Shown: in pieces, positions 1 to 10,556 of the stretch
Layout: the number at the start of each line of letters is the position of its first letter
How positions within the stretch are numbered: position 1 is the stretch's first letter
DNA from: Sinonovacula constricta
Taxonomy: Eukaryota > Mollusca > Bivalvia > Cardiida > Solecurtidae
Reading direction: 5' to 3'
Assembly (NCBI GenBank): GCA_007844125.1
Contig: CM017555.1
Span: forward strand, 27,147,624 to 27,211,623
Length of the DNA stretch: 64,000 bases
The notes under the pieces: generated by a model
Told to the model about the DNA's origin: nothing
Database searches by the model: none
Seen by the model: only the letters and a program-made list of their open reading frames with translations
Translations under genes and position numbers: made by a program

Positions 1-318
1 AAAGGCAGAATCCCTGAAGAAAAGAAACTCACTTTGATAAGTTTTATTTATCCAGATTTTAGGCATATTTACCACAGTGAAAATGACCACTGTTAGAATA
101 CCACATAAATGAAACAAAAAGTGCACAAACAGTACATCCCCCAAGTACTGTAACTGTGGTGATAGACAGTATATTGTGGACAGACTGCTAACAGGTAGGT
201 CATCTAACCACTGTACTGTTGATATATATCCCTGGATATAGTTACAGGTAACAGAACTCAGTAAATGAACCATCAGTCAAAGCTTCTATACCTTCCAGAC
301 AGAATTTTAAATCTTTGC

Positions 319-389
319 AAAAAGTTTAGATCCAGATCAGCCAACTATGACTGAAGGCTGTTTGGATAGGCTGTGTACTATTTGTCTGT
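319..389. repeat. Hairpin repeat copy (GTGTAGATCCAGATCAG family)
   Basis: Diverged copy of a short palindromic repeat found at least a dozen times in this window. The 5' arm is AGTTTAGATCCAGATCAGCC and the 3' arm GGCTGTTTGGATAGGCTGTG. The family has the form AAATAGTGTAGATCC / loop / GGATCTACACTATTT and looks like a short MITE or other hairpin element. Confidence 0.55.
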
Positions 390-585
390 AAGCACTATTT
401 CAAGCGTTTCTGAATATACTTGTTAAGTAGTATGTCAGTATTAGTAAGGGCTATTAACAAATGGAGCAGTTGAAGGGGGGTTTGTTTCTGGCCTCAGTCT
501 ATAAAGTGATCATATGTCCCCCAGACCCTATAGGGGATATGAGTCAGATGTAAACAGATATAAACCATTTTCTGTGTAGTTGTTC

Positions 586-845
586 ATACAAACTTCTGTG
601 TGATACTTTGTTTCTTCTTCTGTGTTATTGTTTTATCTTCTGTATAATTGTGTTATTGTTTGTTTTCATCTTCTGTATGATTGTTTGCTTTTTAATCTTC
701 TTAGTGTCAGTTTATTTTTTCTTTTGTGTAACTATTTGGTGTAACTATTTGTTTCAATTTTGTATGATTGTTTGTTTCATCTTATGTGCGATTGTTAATT
801 TCTTCTTCTGTGTAAATGTGTCTTTCTTCTTCTTTGTGAAAATGG
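586..845 (+). repeat. Degenerate tandem repeat (TTCTTCTGTGT-type units)
   Basis: Units of roughly 25-30 bases built on TTTCTTCTTCTGTGTNATTGT, repeated about nine times with many changes. The 81-residue Phe/Cys/Val-rich frame over it is a by-product of the repeat. Confidence 0.6.
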
Positions 846-1877
846 TAGTGTGAATATAGCTTGTAACCTTTCAGACCCATAACAGTAAGTTCATAGGAAT
901 GAGTCAATGTCAAGGTGAGAACAATTTTTAAAGAGGGTTTCTAGGCACTACCCAGCTGGCTTTAACCAGATTTTTGTCTAACCATTATTGGATCACTCAG
1001 ATGTTTTTTCAATGAAAGTGCTGCCCACAAAGTGGCATTCACCATGTTAGATTTTCAGACAGTTAGAATCTGTGCTGATAAACTACCATAATATTATTTT
1101 GTGTAAGATAACTTTTCTTTCTAAAAAACCACCGCCTTCAATGGTGTGGACATAAGCAGGTCACAATAGCAAAGTGAAATGTAACCAGTGTGAGGTATTT
1201 GGTCACTGATTACATCACACTTTGTTCCACTGGATATATTGTTACATGCACTATAGAGGGTGGTTAATTTATCAATTCAATGTTTATTAAGTGTTGCATT
1301 TAATAAAGACATCTGCATACTAGTTTAATGCAGGCTGTAATGTATGCATTTAATGATTCTGCTATGGGAGTAGAAGTAAGTGACTGCCTTTCATTTGATA
1401 TCCTATCTAGAAAGAAAAAGTAGAACTACTATTTGTCTCAGTAGGAATACTAAAACTCTGTTAGGTCAGCTAGCAGTTCCTGAACAGTAACATTGTATTT
1501 ACTGATAACACAGTCTATATAAAAAAAACCCTGTCCACTCAGCTAATAGTATTGTGCAGAAAAAACATGTTACTGTTTAACAGAAAAAAACAAATTGGTA
1601 GATCTAATGAAATCTTACAAAAAAAGAAAACAGAAATCTTTGTTTTTGTTTGTTTTTGAAGTACATAGCAGTAACCAATACTCAAACCCATGCGATGTTT
1701 TTCTCCCATTAAGCATTTTCATTGCATGTAGCCTTGAACTATTCTAATTGTGAAATCTTAGGCATTTTCTCTCAATCAGCTTCACAATAACATATTGATA
1801 CCCTTGTAACTTGTAATTATCAAAATCTCCTCAACCTGCTTCAGTTGTTAAAAACCTTCACTTATTGTTTGTGTCTT

Positions 1878-1915
1878 TGTTTGTTGGGTTCACCGTCCAA
1901 CTTAAAACAGTATTT
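1878..1915 (-). repeat. SINE family 1, 3'-tail fragment
   Basis: The sequence TTTGTTGGGTTCACCGTCCA followed by ACAGTATTT matches the tail end of the SINE 1 copies described at 9991-10300. Confidence 0.5.
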
Positions 1916-2447
1916 ATTAGTTATTTTCTTAATCCATGGACAAGTTAATTAGGGAGTTAGTATAAAAATGTGTAGATCCTGATTAGAAACATCCCAGCAC
2001 AACTCCAGGTATGAGGAGTACAAAACTGATTGTATGTTTCCATATTTCCCATTGTTAACTAAACCTTAAATAGTGTGGGTCCTCCTTACAATTGTACTCA
2101 TTACAACTGTCATATCAAGATGATTCTATATAAGTAGCAGTTATAAATGTAGGGTTTGGAGAGAAAATAAAGAAGTTAGCAAGGGTGTATTCCTCTGATA
2201 GGTGCTCTGTTGTTTAATGTGTGCATGGCAGACTAAGTGTGACCAAATGCCTGTAATCTATATCAAACAACAACAAAAATGGGAAAACCTTTGAAACACA
2301 AGTATCACAGAACTCATTAGTAGGCTATATTAGCAAAACAAACACTAATATAGAAAACATCAATAGAACAAATAATCTCAGCAACATTTGATACTTTGTA
2401 AATTAAATTCCTGAGTCAAAGCCATGCTCCAAGTCTAACAAATTATA

Positions 2448-2530
2448 AACAAGAGCTGTCAGTAGTCAACCCATTCTACTTGTTTCAGTACTGGACCTAA
2501 ATATCACTCTTGAATGTTTTACCCATAGGC
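2448..2530 (+). repeat. AACAAGAGCTGTCAG-type repeat, 5' fragment
   Basis: Starts AACAAGAGCTGTCAGTAG and continues to CAGTACTGGACCTAA. Related diverged copies are at about 10557, 17708, 47115 and 60616. I associate this head sequence with a dispersed bivalve repeat; its class is unknown to me. Confidence 0.5.
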
Positions 2531-3064
2531 CTTTATCAAGTGAAACTCAAACAGACTTCCCTGGCTTTTTTCAGTTTCTGTATTCTTTAGAATCAATAAA
2601 ATGTTATTGATATGAGGAAGGAAATAATGACATTCAAATACCGTACTGTACATGAGAGATGGCGTCATGTATGTTCATGCCAATTCAACCTGTCACACTA
2701 ATGTTACCTAATTAAGCCATTGCAGTCAGAATGCTATTTATTTTGAACTCACAGTCTTAACATGTTCTGCTAGTGTTTTTGTTGTTGTTTTTGTTGTTGT
2801 TTAGGCTGATGAAAATGCTCTGCTGGTAAAATACATTAAGGAATATGAAACTGTTGATTCTGTAATTATTGATGCTGCTGGGGATAACAATAATTTATGC
2901 TTATGCTGCCCCTGTTGTTGAATATGCTAAAAATTTAGCTATTGCTCATTTTTTATTCATAACAGTTAGAATATTGCTGAGTTTTCTGTTAAAATGATAA
3001 ATGGAAACATAAAACTGAACATTATGTGCAAAAAAAACAAATCTGATACCTCAATATTACCAGA

Positions 3065-3128
3065 TATATGAGCAACATGTCAATTTCACACCTTGGTAAT
3101 ATATGAGCAACATGTCAATTTCACACCT
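3065..3128 (+). repeat. Short direct duplication
   Basis: ATATGAGCAACATGTCAATT and the following bases occur twice in tandem with a period of 38 bp. Confidence 0.8.
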
Positions 3129-3156
3129 AAGTGTGAGAAACTTAATAATTAACAGG

Positions 3157-3236
3157 TTAGGGCAAGTTATAACGATCCAAATCAGGCAGCTCCCTACTGT
3201 GATCTATTTGATTAGGATCTATATTACTTGTTACCA
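3157..3236. repeat. Hairpin repeat copy (GTGTAGATCC family)
   Basis: Arms ATAACGATCCAAATCAGGCA and TGATTAGGATCTATATTACT flank a short loop containing CTCCCTACTG. Diverged member of the family at 28285. Confidence 0.55.
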
Positions 3237-3930
3237 CGAAGTGTCTGCTAATACATACTGTGTTGCCTATGCAAGACATGGGCAGATATAGGAACATGTA
3301 TTTCTTGGTCAAAACAAAACACAATAAGAGGCAAACCTGTCACAGCTGAATTAAGTAAATAAACATTATGAAACAATGAGTTATTTGCTACCAACAAGTG
3401 AACATGCACTGGAACAAAACAGTAATACAAAGAAGCCCAGGTTCTGATCGAACATTTCCTAGGGGAGTTGCAACTGCAAAAGACTTAATTTATGTTGGCA
3501 AAAAGGTACATGTATGTTTTTTACAATATATCAGGCTGACTCATGTTTCATCATGTTAGTGACACTTAAACACACACCATTAACTTTTATCAACAGAAAT
3601 CTGAGACTTGAAATGTTGAGAGTAGCAAACATGAATCTGGTTGCTGAAATTAAAATGTTGTTTTTAGCCAGACAATGGAAGTTATAACAATACAATAACA
3701 ATAACAGAACAAAAGGCCGTCCTAGCTAACCTTGGTGAAAATAAAGTTGTTTTTGTGTGTGCAAAAAGCTTGTCTTTATCAAATACAGGTATGTTTTGTT
3801 GAATTTGTCCTAAAATACAGATAAATAAGCACTCTAAATACAGCTTTTTGAAAAAAAAAATCCAATGATGTCAGTTTTTATAAAAAGGGGTTGGACAGAC
3901 AGATGTATGGAGGGACAGTGCGACTGCTAT

Positions 3931-4262
3931 CCCACACCAAAACGCTCGCTTGCGACAAGCTCGTCACAAGTTTGCGACAAGTTTGCGCAAGCTTGCCGCA
4001 ATCTTAATAAGATTGCATTTCTTAAATATTATGGTTGCGGATGCGAGCACGCTCGCTTGCTTGGAAATTAAGGTTGCGGTTTGGTTTTGTTCGCACACTT
4101 CTCGCAATCTTAAATACCATTAAGATTGCGAGAAGCTTGCAGCCTTGCAAGCTTGTAATCTTCTATTCCATTAAAGATTGCGATAAGCTTGCGGTCTTGC
4201 AAGCTTAAAATTAATTAAATTTAACATTAGGATTGCAGATAGGTTGTGGTCTTACAAGCATA
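3931..4262. repeat. Left arm of the foldback-like insertion
   Basis: About 330 bp built from short words GCAAGCTTGC, GATTGCG, AAGCTTGCGG and their reverse complements. It can fold on itself in many registers, for example CGCAATCTTAA facing TTAAGATTGCG at about 4102-4130. Composition is much richer in G+C and CpG than the flanks. It fades near 4262 into AT-rich sequence. Confidence 0.75.
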
Positions 4263-5278
4263 AAATTATTCCAAGACATTAAGAAATTTATTTTGTATTT
4301 CTTTAAATAAATAACATTGAAAGAGAACTTTGCATGACCAGTTCAAACAAAGATTCTGGTCAAATTCTGTGAAGATTAGGCCCCCAAAAAGTCTTGTTCT
4401 CAAGGTTTTTATAGATTTGACTAAGTCACCTACTTTTTGATCATCAGCGTTGGTTAAGATAGGATCAAAACGGTAGCCTTTAAAGTGATTACAAGCAAAC
4501 TGTTGATGCAGCTAGATGGACAGTTGGTTATGAGAAAAGCTCGGCTGAATGTGACATAAAATAGCTCCAAATACATTGTACTAATTGCCAATTTTTTAAA
4601 CTTTATTTTGTCATTATTTATTATTAAACAGATCACACAACCATATACAAAACAGATCCAGACTTACTCTCCCTAGAAAGTAATTTGGTAACAATACTTT
4701 ACTCCTGTCTTGAGTTATTTATAGAAAATCCAAAATATATTTTATAACTTGTCTTGACGACAATTGATCCCTTAAGCAATTCTAAACATAGTCTTCCCAT
4801 GAGATAGCTAGTTACCTACTTAACTTGATCAATCCTCAAAAAAGAAGATAATGAACAGGAACAAAATAAAATATATTTAGTAACAGTGACTCAGTCCATC
4901 AAACTAATGGACAACAAAAACAATTCCAAACTTGGGTATCCCATAAACAAGCTAACTACCAAATTTGATATCAATATCTACATCTGATATCAATATATAT
5001 CCTGACTAGACATAGAAAGCAAACTGCTAATTGAGTTACAGTGACCTTGACCTGACTGATCACAAAAGCAATATTTAACTATGTTATCATTTAAGACAGC
5101 TACAAAACATATGGTAATAATAGCTCAGTAAAAAAATGATCCAAAAAAAGTCAGTTTTTTTATAACTTTTTTGTTGTTGTCTTTCGAAAACCTGGTCAAG
5201 TAGATCTACAGTCTAATATCTAATATGACAAAAAAAATACAGAACAGACAGTAGAGTATCATGTTAAAACCACTCTAA
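4263..5278. other. Gene-free interior of the insertion, left part
   Basis: AT-rich with no coding signal. Phrases such as CAAATTTGATATCAATAT and GTGACCTTGACCTGA recall a diverged repeat that I associate with bivalve genomes; no boundaries can be set. Confidence 0.4.
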
Positions 5279-5451
5279 CTTTATTGGGAATGTGAATAAA
5301 CACCATTTAATAATAAAAGTTTGAAGGTCGCTTTTACGGTGATTCAGTAAAAGTCAATCGTAACTTTCGGAAAAAAAACGAAGAAATCGCCGAGGGGTCC
5401 CGATTTACAATAGCACAGTCTACACTTCCGGCCGCGCCAATTTTCAACGAG
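5279..5451 (+). promoter_or_regulatory. CpG-rich promoter-like patch with ETS-type motif
   Basis: In DNA otherwise almost free of CpG, this stretch has many CpGs (ACGG, TCGT, TCGCCGAGG, CCGGCCGCGCC). It carries CACTTCCGGC at 5423-5432, which matches the ETS/GABP motif common at TATA-less animal promoters. It is followed within 30 bases by an ATG and a good splice donor. This is the composition expected of a transcription start region, but no transcript evidence is available. Confidence 0.4.
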
Positions 5452-7711
5452 ATGCAAAAAAATGTGATGAAAAAGATGAAAAAATCGACTTTCCTTCACT
5501 GGACTGCTAAGCAGAGGTGAGACATTGATCTACTTAAACAAGTATAAAAAGCAACACATTTTAAATCAGGTTTTCTTAACGTAGTAAGTTTAGTACATAA
5601 ACGGTTTAGAATGCAAAATTAACGTGTCAAATATTTTCGCCATTTTTTTTCAGTTCCGACATTTCACTTTAGTTTTTTCTTATCACAAACGTTTTCTGAA
5701 ACCGTTGACTGTTACATAAACATTTGTTATCTACTGTATATTTAATTTATGCTTCAGTTAGAGTTGATTAGGTTCTGACAAGTTCGAACGTAAGACATTT
5801 TTGTAATATTGTTTTTTTTAGAGTGACCCGATTAACGGTAATATCCAGTTACCGGATATTTCTGAGTTTACACAGGAATACATTCCATACTATAGGAATA
5901 AAGGCACATAAAACGGTTTCAAGTGGCAACACAATATTTTTGTTGTTGATTACATTGTTGTGTTAAAAAATAAATTTAGGTCACCGGTAATTGATATCCA
6001 AGATAACTTGTACATGATGGTTGAGCACATCATTAACTGTGTTTGCTTGTATGGTATTGCCACTCATGTAAAGTATTTTATTTTCTGTGATAGTTTGAAA
6101 CAGCCAGATGCAAGTGAACAAAAAAGAATCGGAATTGCAGACTGATGTCAATAAGGAAGTCAGTGAAGAGCAACGCATGGATGACCGACAAAAGTTGAAA
6201 AGGTACAAAGATAACTATGCAGCATTTTGACCATTTGTACCAGTTATTGTATTAATGCATTTGCTATTTTTTAGCATTCACAGTGTTAATCATTAATTGC
6301 ATGGCACAGCTGTTTGTACATGAAGTTGTCATTGTTGGGAAATCATGTTGTTTTGATTTTGTAAATGTTTATTGTTACATCGCACTGACACATTTATGGC
6401 CATATTGGTGACGTCCAGGTAATTATTGGTGGAGGAAAACCTCCCTAAATGAAAGTTCTAACCCCGACCAGGACTCGAACCCACGCGGTGAGGGGCTGAG
6501 GAGCTTCAAGTCAGCAAGTCTGTTTTGATTGCAATATTATAATATTAAAATTAATTAGTATATTTTAAACTTAAATTTCCTTTGTTCTCTGTTTTCACTT
6601 ACATTAATAAAAAAAAATCTTGCTGCAATAACTTACATTTTGATTTTACTGGCTTTATCTGTAAGTGTGTTTATGGTTGGCCTGGTGTCAGGATAATGTG
6701 ACTGCGTGTGGTATCATGTCAGTTGTTCACAGCATACTATACACAGTGAAGGCAGCACTATATCGGCTTCAAGTGAACACCGTCTCCAGATAACTGAAAT
6801 ACTACTGTTGGTGGCACAATAAACCCAATAAACAATCAAACCACCAACAATATTTAATTTATTTGAAGACAGTGCTTAAGCGAAATCAATAGAGCTGTCT
6901 TTACTGATTATAGCATGCCATGAACACCTGGCATGATACACCCAGTCACATTATCCTGACACCTGACTGACCAGTCATAGAATTACCTGTCTATTTGCTT
7001 GAGTATTAGCCAGGGAGCAATAACACTACCATTTAACATGACTTTGGTATGTTGCAGCCCAGACTGAACCCAATGCCTCTAGTACCAGGAGCCAGCACTC
7101 TACTGATTGCGCTACCAGGTCTGGTGTTTAATTTTACCCCTTTGTGCATATTAATGCTTATAAAGTAACCAAGATAGTATTTCGTTAAGTTGTACTTGAT
7201 AGTTCAGCATTTCTCAGCTCAGGCTTTAAACATAGAAAATATGGGGGTGCTTTTGCCTATAGCTCCTGTTATTTGTTGCTGTTTTCAAATTGCTGTTTTA
7301 AAGAATAGGCAAGTTTGCATCATGACCAGAGCTGTAAAAGTTTGTGTCAGCATATAAATTGTTTTTTTGTTTATTTCCGTTTTTTGGTAAAATTTCCAAT
7401 CTATTTCTTTCAATCTTTGAACACTTATTCTGTATCATAATTTGACTGAAAAATCATAAGGTGCCTGTGTGGTGCAAATAACACAAGACCCTCACATACT
7501 AAATAGGTCTAACATTGCTAAATAAAAAAATCAGGTAATGAAAAAATAAATTTAAATAATGCAGAATGTTGGATTTTTTTTCTTTTTCAGATGTAATTGG
7601 AGAAAAAATACATTTGCTGTGCATGTAAGAGGAAGGATGCAAGATTCTCTCAAGCTGAACTGGAGTTGTCATCTGAGAAATCAACAAGAACTGACTATGA
7701 ACTGTTTTTGA
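5452..7711 (+). CDS. Putative three-exon small gene, product unknown
   Basis: Model join(5452..5516, 6104..6202, 7591..7711), 285 nt, 94 residues. Exon 1 starts at ATG 5452 and ends CAGAG|GTGAGA, a near-consensus donor. Exon 2 lies between GAAACAG and AAAAG|GTACAA. Exon 3 follows a strong acceptor (polypyrimidine tract then TTTTTCAG, ending 7590) and stops at TGA 7709-7711. Both junctions are phase 2, and all three exons stay open in the one compatible frame. The product is basic and hydrophilic: a Lys-rich start (MKKMKKSTFLHW), a charged middle (NKEVSEEQRMDDRQKLKR) and a Cys/Trp-containing end (CNWRKNTFAVHVRG). No domain is recognised, and no signal peptide or membrane segment is seen. Exon 1 sits in a CpG-rich promoter-like patch. 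The whole model lies inside the foldback-like insertion 3931-8796, so it could be an element gene or a host gene start that was carried along. The exon 2 acceptor is the weakest point. The model could be chance. Confidence 0.35.
6369..6512 (-). mobile_element. SINE family 3 (tRNA-headed), 5'-truncated at the head end
   Basis: Reads on the plus strand as CATCGCACTGACAC, then GACGTCCAG, GGTGGAGGAAAACC and GGACTCGAACCCACGC. The last block is the reverse complement of a tRNA-like B box. It lies within intron 2 of the plus-strand gene model, inside the foldback-like insertion. Confidence 0.75.
6674..6835 (+). mobile_element. SINE family 1, head missing
   Basis: Body and tail of SINE 1 in plus orientation, from GTTGGCCTGGTGTCAGGATA to the tail CACAATAAACCCAATAAAC. 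It is followed immediately by an opposite-orientation copy, so the two are joined tail to tail. Confidence 0.8.
6838..7126 (-). mobile_element. SINE family 1, near full length
   Basis: The tRNA-like head is at the right end: GCGCTACCAGGTCTGG is the reverse complement of an A-box region and ACTGAACCCAATGCC of a B-box region. The tail, at the left, meets the copy at 6674-6835. Diverged from the other copies; part of the first arm (TTTCAG) is altered. Confidence 0.8.
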
Positions 7712-8008
7712 ACACAATACCTGTGGTACTATTTCTTGATTGCATTGTATGTATTTTATTCTTAATGATAAATAGATACTTAAGTTTGATTTAATCAGTT
7801 AAAATCCTATTTGCTAGACCCCCGAAAATGGCTTGTCATGCTTTCTCATATTAATAATAAGTGCTTAGCGAGCTATGGGTTAAGAATATAAATTAATTGA
7901 TAAGCTAAATTAATTGATAAGCATCTTTTATTTGTTTCCTTTAATAAATGACCAATTGTTCTTTGAGTTTTTTGCCAGTGTCTTTAATTAAAGTGGAATA
8001 TATTTAGT

Positions 8009-8172
8009 ATCTTTCTGTTGTGTTATTTTCCCTGTAAATTTTTTGTTGTATCAGATTTTTAGGTGAAAACCACAAATGTTATCTAGTGATATCTTTCGTT
8101 TGTGTTATTTTCCATGTAAATTTTTTGTTGTATCAGATTTTTAGGTGAAAACCACAAATGTTATCTAGTGAT
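8009..8172 (+). repeat. 82-bp direct tandem duplication
   Basis: Two almost identical 82-bp units, each containing TTTTTTGTTGTATCAGATTT and ending ATGTTATCTAGTG. The near identity means the duplication is recent. Confidence 0.9.
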
Positions 8173-8224
8173 TTTATTTATGTCAATCTATCCACAACCT
8201 TATCCACTCAACGGATTTGATCAA

Positions 8225-8796
8225 GCCAAGAAAAAAACAACCCACAAGCTTGGGATGATCAAGCTATTAAGTGAACAATCCTGCAAGCTTGGGATGATAG
8301 CGCAAGCTTGCAAGTGTGCCAAACCGCATGCATGGGATAAGTGAGCAAGCGAGTCAAACCGCTCGCTTGGCATGATTGCGCAAGCTTGCAAGCGAGCAAT
8401 CATGCTCGTAAAGGTTCCTATCGCAACCTTGCAAGCGTGCAAGCGAGCTTCTAAGCGAGCCAAACCGCTCGCTTGGCATGATTGCGCAAGCTTGCAAGCG
8501 AGCAATTAAGATCGTAATGGTTCCTATCGCAACCTTGCAAGCTTGCCAAGCGTGCAAGCGAGCTTCTAAGCGAGCCAAACCGCTCGCTTGGCATGATTGC
8601 GCAAGCTTGCAAGCGAGCAATCAAGATCGTAATGGTTCCTATCGCAAACTTGCAAGCTTACTTTTAAGATTGCGGCTTTCTTATCGCAATCTTACCGCAA
8701 GCTTAAATAAGATTGCAACACGCTTGGTTGCAATCTTACCGCAATCTTGTCGCAAACTTGTCGCAAGCTTATTTAAGCTTGCGGTTTTGGTGTGGG
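8225..8796. repeat. Right arm of the foldback-like insertion, with a 110-117 bp tandem array
   Basis: The arm is inverted relative to 3931-4262 and longer. It contains about three units of a 110-117 bp repeat (starting near 8346, 8455 and 8571). Each unit runs AAACCGCTCGCTTGGCATGA, then GCGCAAGCTTGCAAGCGAGC, then GGTTCCTATCGCAA. Units are nearly identical, so the array is young or homogenised. The three open frames across it (two minus, one plus) are products of the repeat and are not considered genes. Confidence 0.8.
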
Positions 8797-9464
8797 ATAT
8801 GCCACCTTTCAGGAGCATTTAAAAGGCAAAGCGTTAGAGCATTATGTTCATTTGTGGCAATCTTACCAACTCAAATTAATATTGTCTGTCTATCCATCTA
8901 TCCACCCTTCCTTCCATTCATCTATCCATCCAGCTATCAAGCAATATAAAAAAATACCATAATTTTGTTACTGCTGTATTAGTCTGGGTAAAGCTTATTC
9001 TTATCTTGTATATGCCTAATGTAATAATTCTATCATACTGCTATGCATAATAAAGGCAGTAATTCCTGATTTTCTCATCCATTTCAAACGCTCTCCAATT
9101 TGAAATCTTGCCAATTAACTTCTAGAGAACCTCTAAAACAAAAGTTCAAACACAAATGTTTTTGAAGTTTAATGAGCCTGGAAAACAGCACCATGACATT
9201 TACAAAATCTCTTGGTCTATTACAGGTCAATATCTGTCTCCATTTAAATCGTAAACCATGTTTGATGTCGCTCAAACTGCAAGTGTACTGACAAACTCAA
9301 TAACAGGTTTCTGCACTTGCCATTTCAATACGATTGGCTACAGTTTCACTTCACACTTCCAGGAAATGTATCAACATCTTTTGACAGTAAACTGATCACA
9401 TACAAGCAAGTCTGAATTTTCCAGCTTTAATCTTAGCTTGTTAAGCAGGAATTAATTAGGATTA

Positions 9465-9534
9465 GGCAAAAAGTGTAGATTCAGATAAGCCAGACCTCAA
9501 TAGGAGCTGTCTAATTAGGATCTGCACTGTTAGC
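9465..9534. repeat. Hairpin repeat copy (GTGTAGATCC family)
   Basis: AAGTGTAGATTCAGATAAGC pairs with CTAATTAGGATCTGCACTGT. This is a moderately diverged member of the family. Confidence 0.6.
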
Positions 9535-9990
9535 ATTGTACATTATACACACTTGGAAATAAAAATATTTTATATATATATATGGAATAACCTGAGTTTG
9601 CTTTATCTGTTAATACCACAACATATTTTAATTTTCTGCTGACAGCTACATTCAAAGCTAACTGAGTGTTGGAATCGCTAGTGACTCTGAGAAGGTAAGC
9701 ACTAGTACAGATCATGATTAGAAAGCTCCAGGTAAGATCTGGCTCACCTATATAGGCACAGTTTGTCTAGATCTGTTTAAGTTATGCAGATTTAAAATAA
9801 AAAATCCAACCAAAATTGCAGCAGCAATGTTTAACACTATGAGACACACCAATATTCTAAGAACAAAGCTTTTATGTAATTGTTGAATGAGTGCAAGGAA
9901 TAAATCCTCATGATAACAAAGTAACAACTGGCATTTATTGCAGTAATGCATATAATCTTAGTTTATATAATATTAGCTGATAGTAAATAT

Positions 9991-10300
9991 GTTTATGTTT
10001 ATTCAGTTTATCATCTAACCAACAGTATTTCAGTTATCTGGATACAGTGTCCACTTGAAGCAGATATAATGCTGCCTTCACTGGGTATAGCATGACGTAA
10101 ACATCAGGCATGATACCACACCCAGTCACATTATCATGACACTGGGCCAACCTGCCGTGAAACTATATTCACTTAAGCGTTAGCAAGGGAGCTATACGGC
10201 TACCATTTTTACCAACTCTGGTATGTCTTAACCTTGGATCGAATTCAGGCCTCCTGTACCTGGAGCCGACACTCTACAGATTGCACTACCAGGTCCGGTC
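9991..10300 (-). mobile_element. SINE family 1, full-length, with perfect 13-bp target-site duplication
   Basis: TGATAGTAAATAT occurs at 9978-9990 and again at 10301-10313, flanking a 310-bp element; this proves retroposition of the family. On the minus strand the element starts with a tRNA-like head: A box around GTAGTGCAATCTGTAGAGTG and a B box seen on the plus strand as GGATCGAATTC. It continues through the core CCCAGTGTCATGATAATGTG and ends with the tail ACTGTTGGTTAGATGATAAAC. The core may belong to one of the conserved SINE domains known from molluscs (a V-domain SINE named RUDI is known in bivalves), but I cannot confirm which. Confidence 0.9.
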
Positions 10301-10556
10301 TGATAGTAAATATTCAAATCTTTAAGACCATGAACATCATAAAATATACATTTTTGAGACTAAAAAATGAAAATATTTCAGTTATGCAAAGAACTAAAGT
10401 TTAAAAAGAGAACAAGAAACTGATAGTTGTTAGTGAGTTTTTTGAGTGAGTTTTTTTATTTGTGAAAGCAATGGTATCTACATCTGACATACCAACAGTA
10501 TTCTAAAGTGTAGAAACTATGGTAAATTTTTTTCTAAAATGAAAAACTTTAATTTA

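Larger units (their letters stand above)
390..3060. other. Gene-free AT-rich DNA with repeat fragments
   Basis: No convincing gene. It contains the tandem repeat at 586-845, a SINE tail scrap (1878-1915), a hairpin-repeat fragment near 1967-2005, and an AACAAGAGCTGTCAG repeat start at 2448. A GTT-rich tract at 2778-2804 ends in TTTAG and is followed by a 38-codon open stretch ending in a Cys-rich tail (2805-2921). That stretch is discussed under rejected observations. Confidence 0.5.
3931..8796. mobile_element. Foldback-like insertion with inverted AAGCTTGC-rich arms
   Basis: The left end reads CCCACACCAAAAC from 3931 and the right end reads GTTTTGGTGTGGG to 8796. These are exact inverted copies for 13 bp, and imperfect inverted similarity continues inward (TTGCGACAAGTTTGCGACAAG on both sides). 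The flanks are AT at 3929-3930 and AT at 8797-8798, so the duplication would be AT, or TA if the ends are read one base further out. If the insert is removed, the flanks join as GCGACTGCTATATGCCACC, which matches my memory of the tail of a common bivalve repeat. The interior (4.0 kb) holds the three-exon gene model, an older SINE and a tail-to-tail SINE pair. The superfamily is unknown. It could instead be two separate insertions of the same arm sequence. Confidence 0.5.

Noticed and set aside
608..853. 81-codon Phe/Cys-rich frame
   Set aside because: Product of the TTCTTCTGTGT tandem repeat.
2805..2921. Open 38 codons after a GTT-rich tract and TTTAG, ending in a Cys-rich tail and TGA
   Set aside because: The acceptor-like tract is a simple repeat, no upstream exon of matching phase was found, and the peptide is not recognised. 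Too weak for a gene call.
8221..8822. Three long frames across the AAGCTTGC array
   Set aside because: They read ACKLAQSCQ/RLQACA-type peptides repeated with the DNA unit; the frames exist because the repeat lacks stops.
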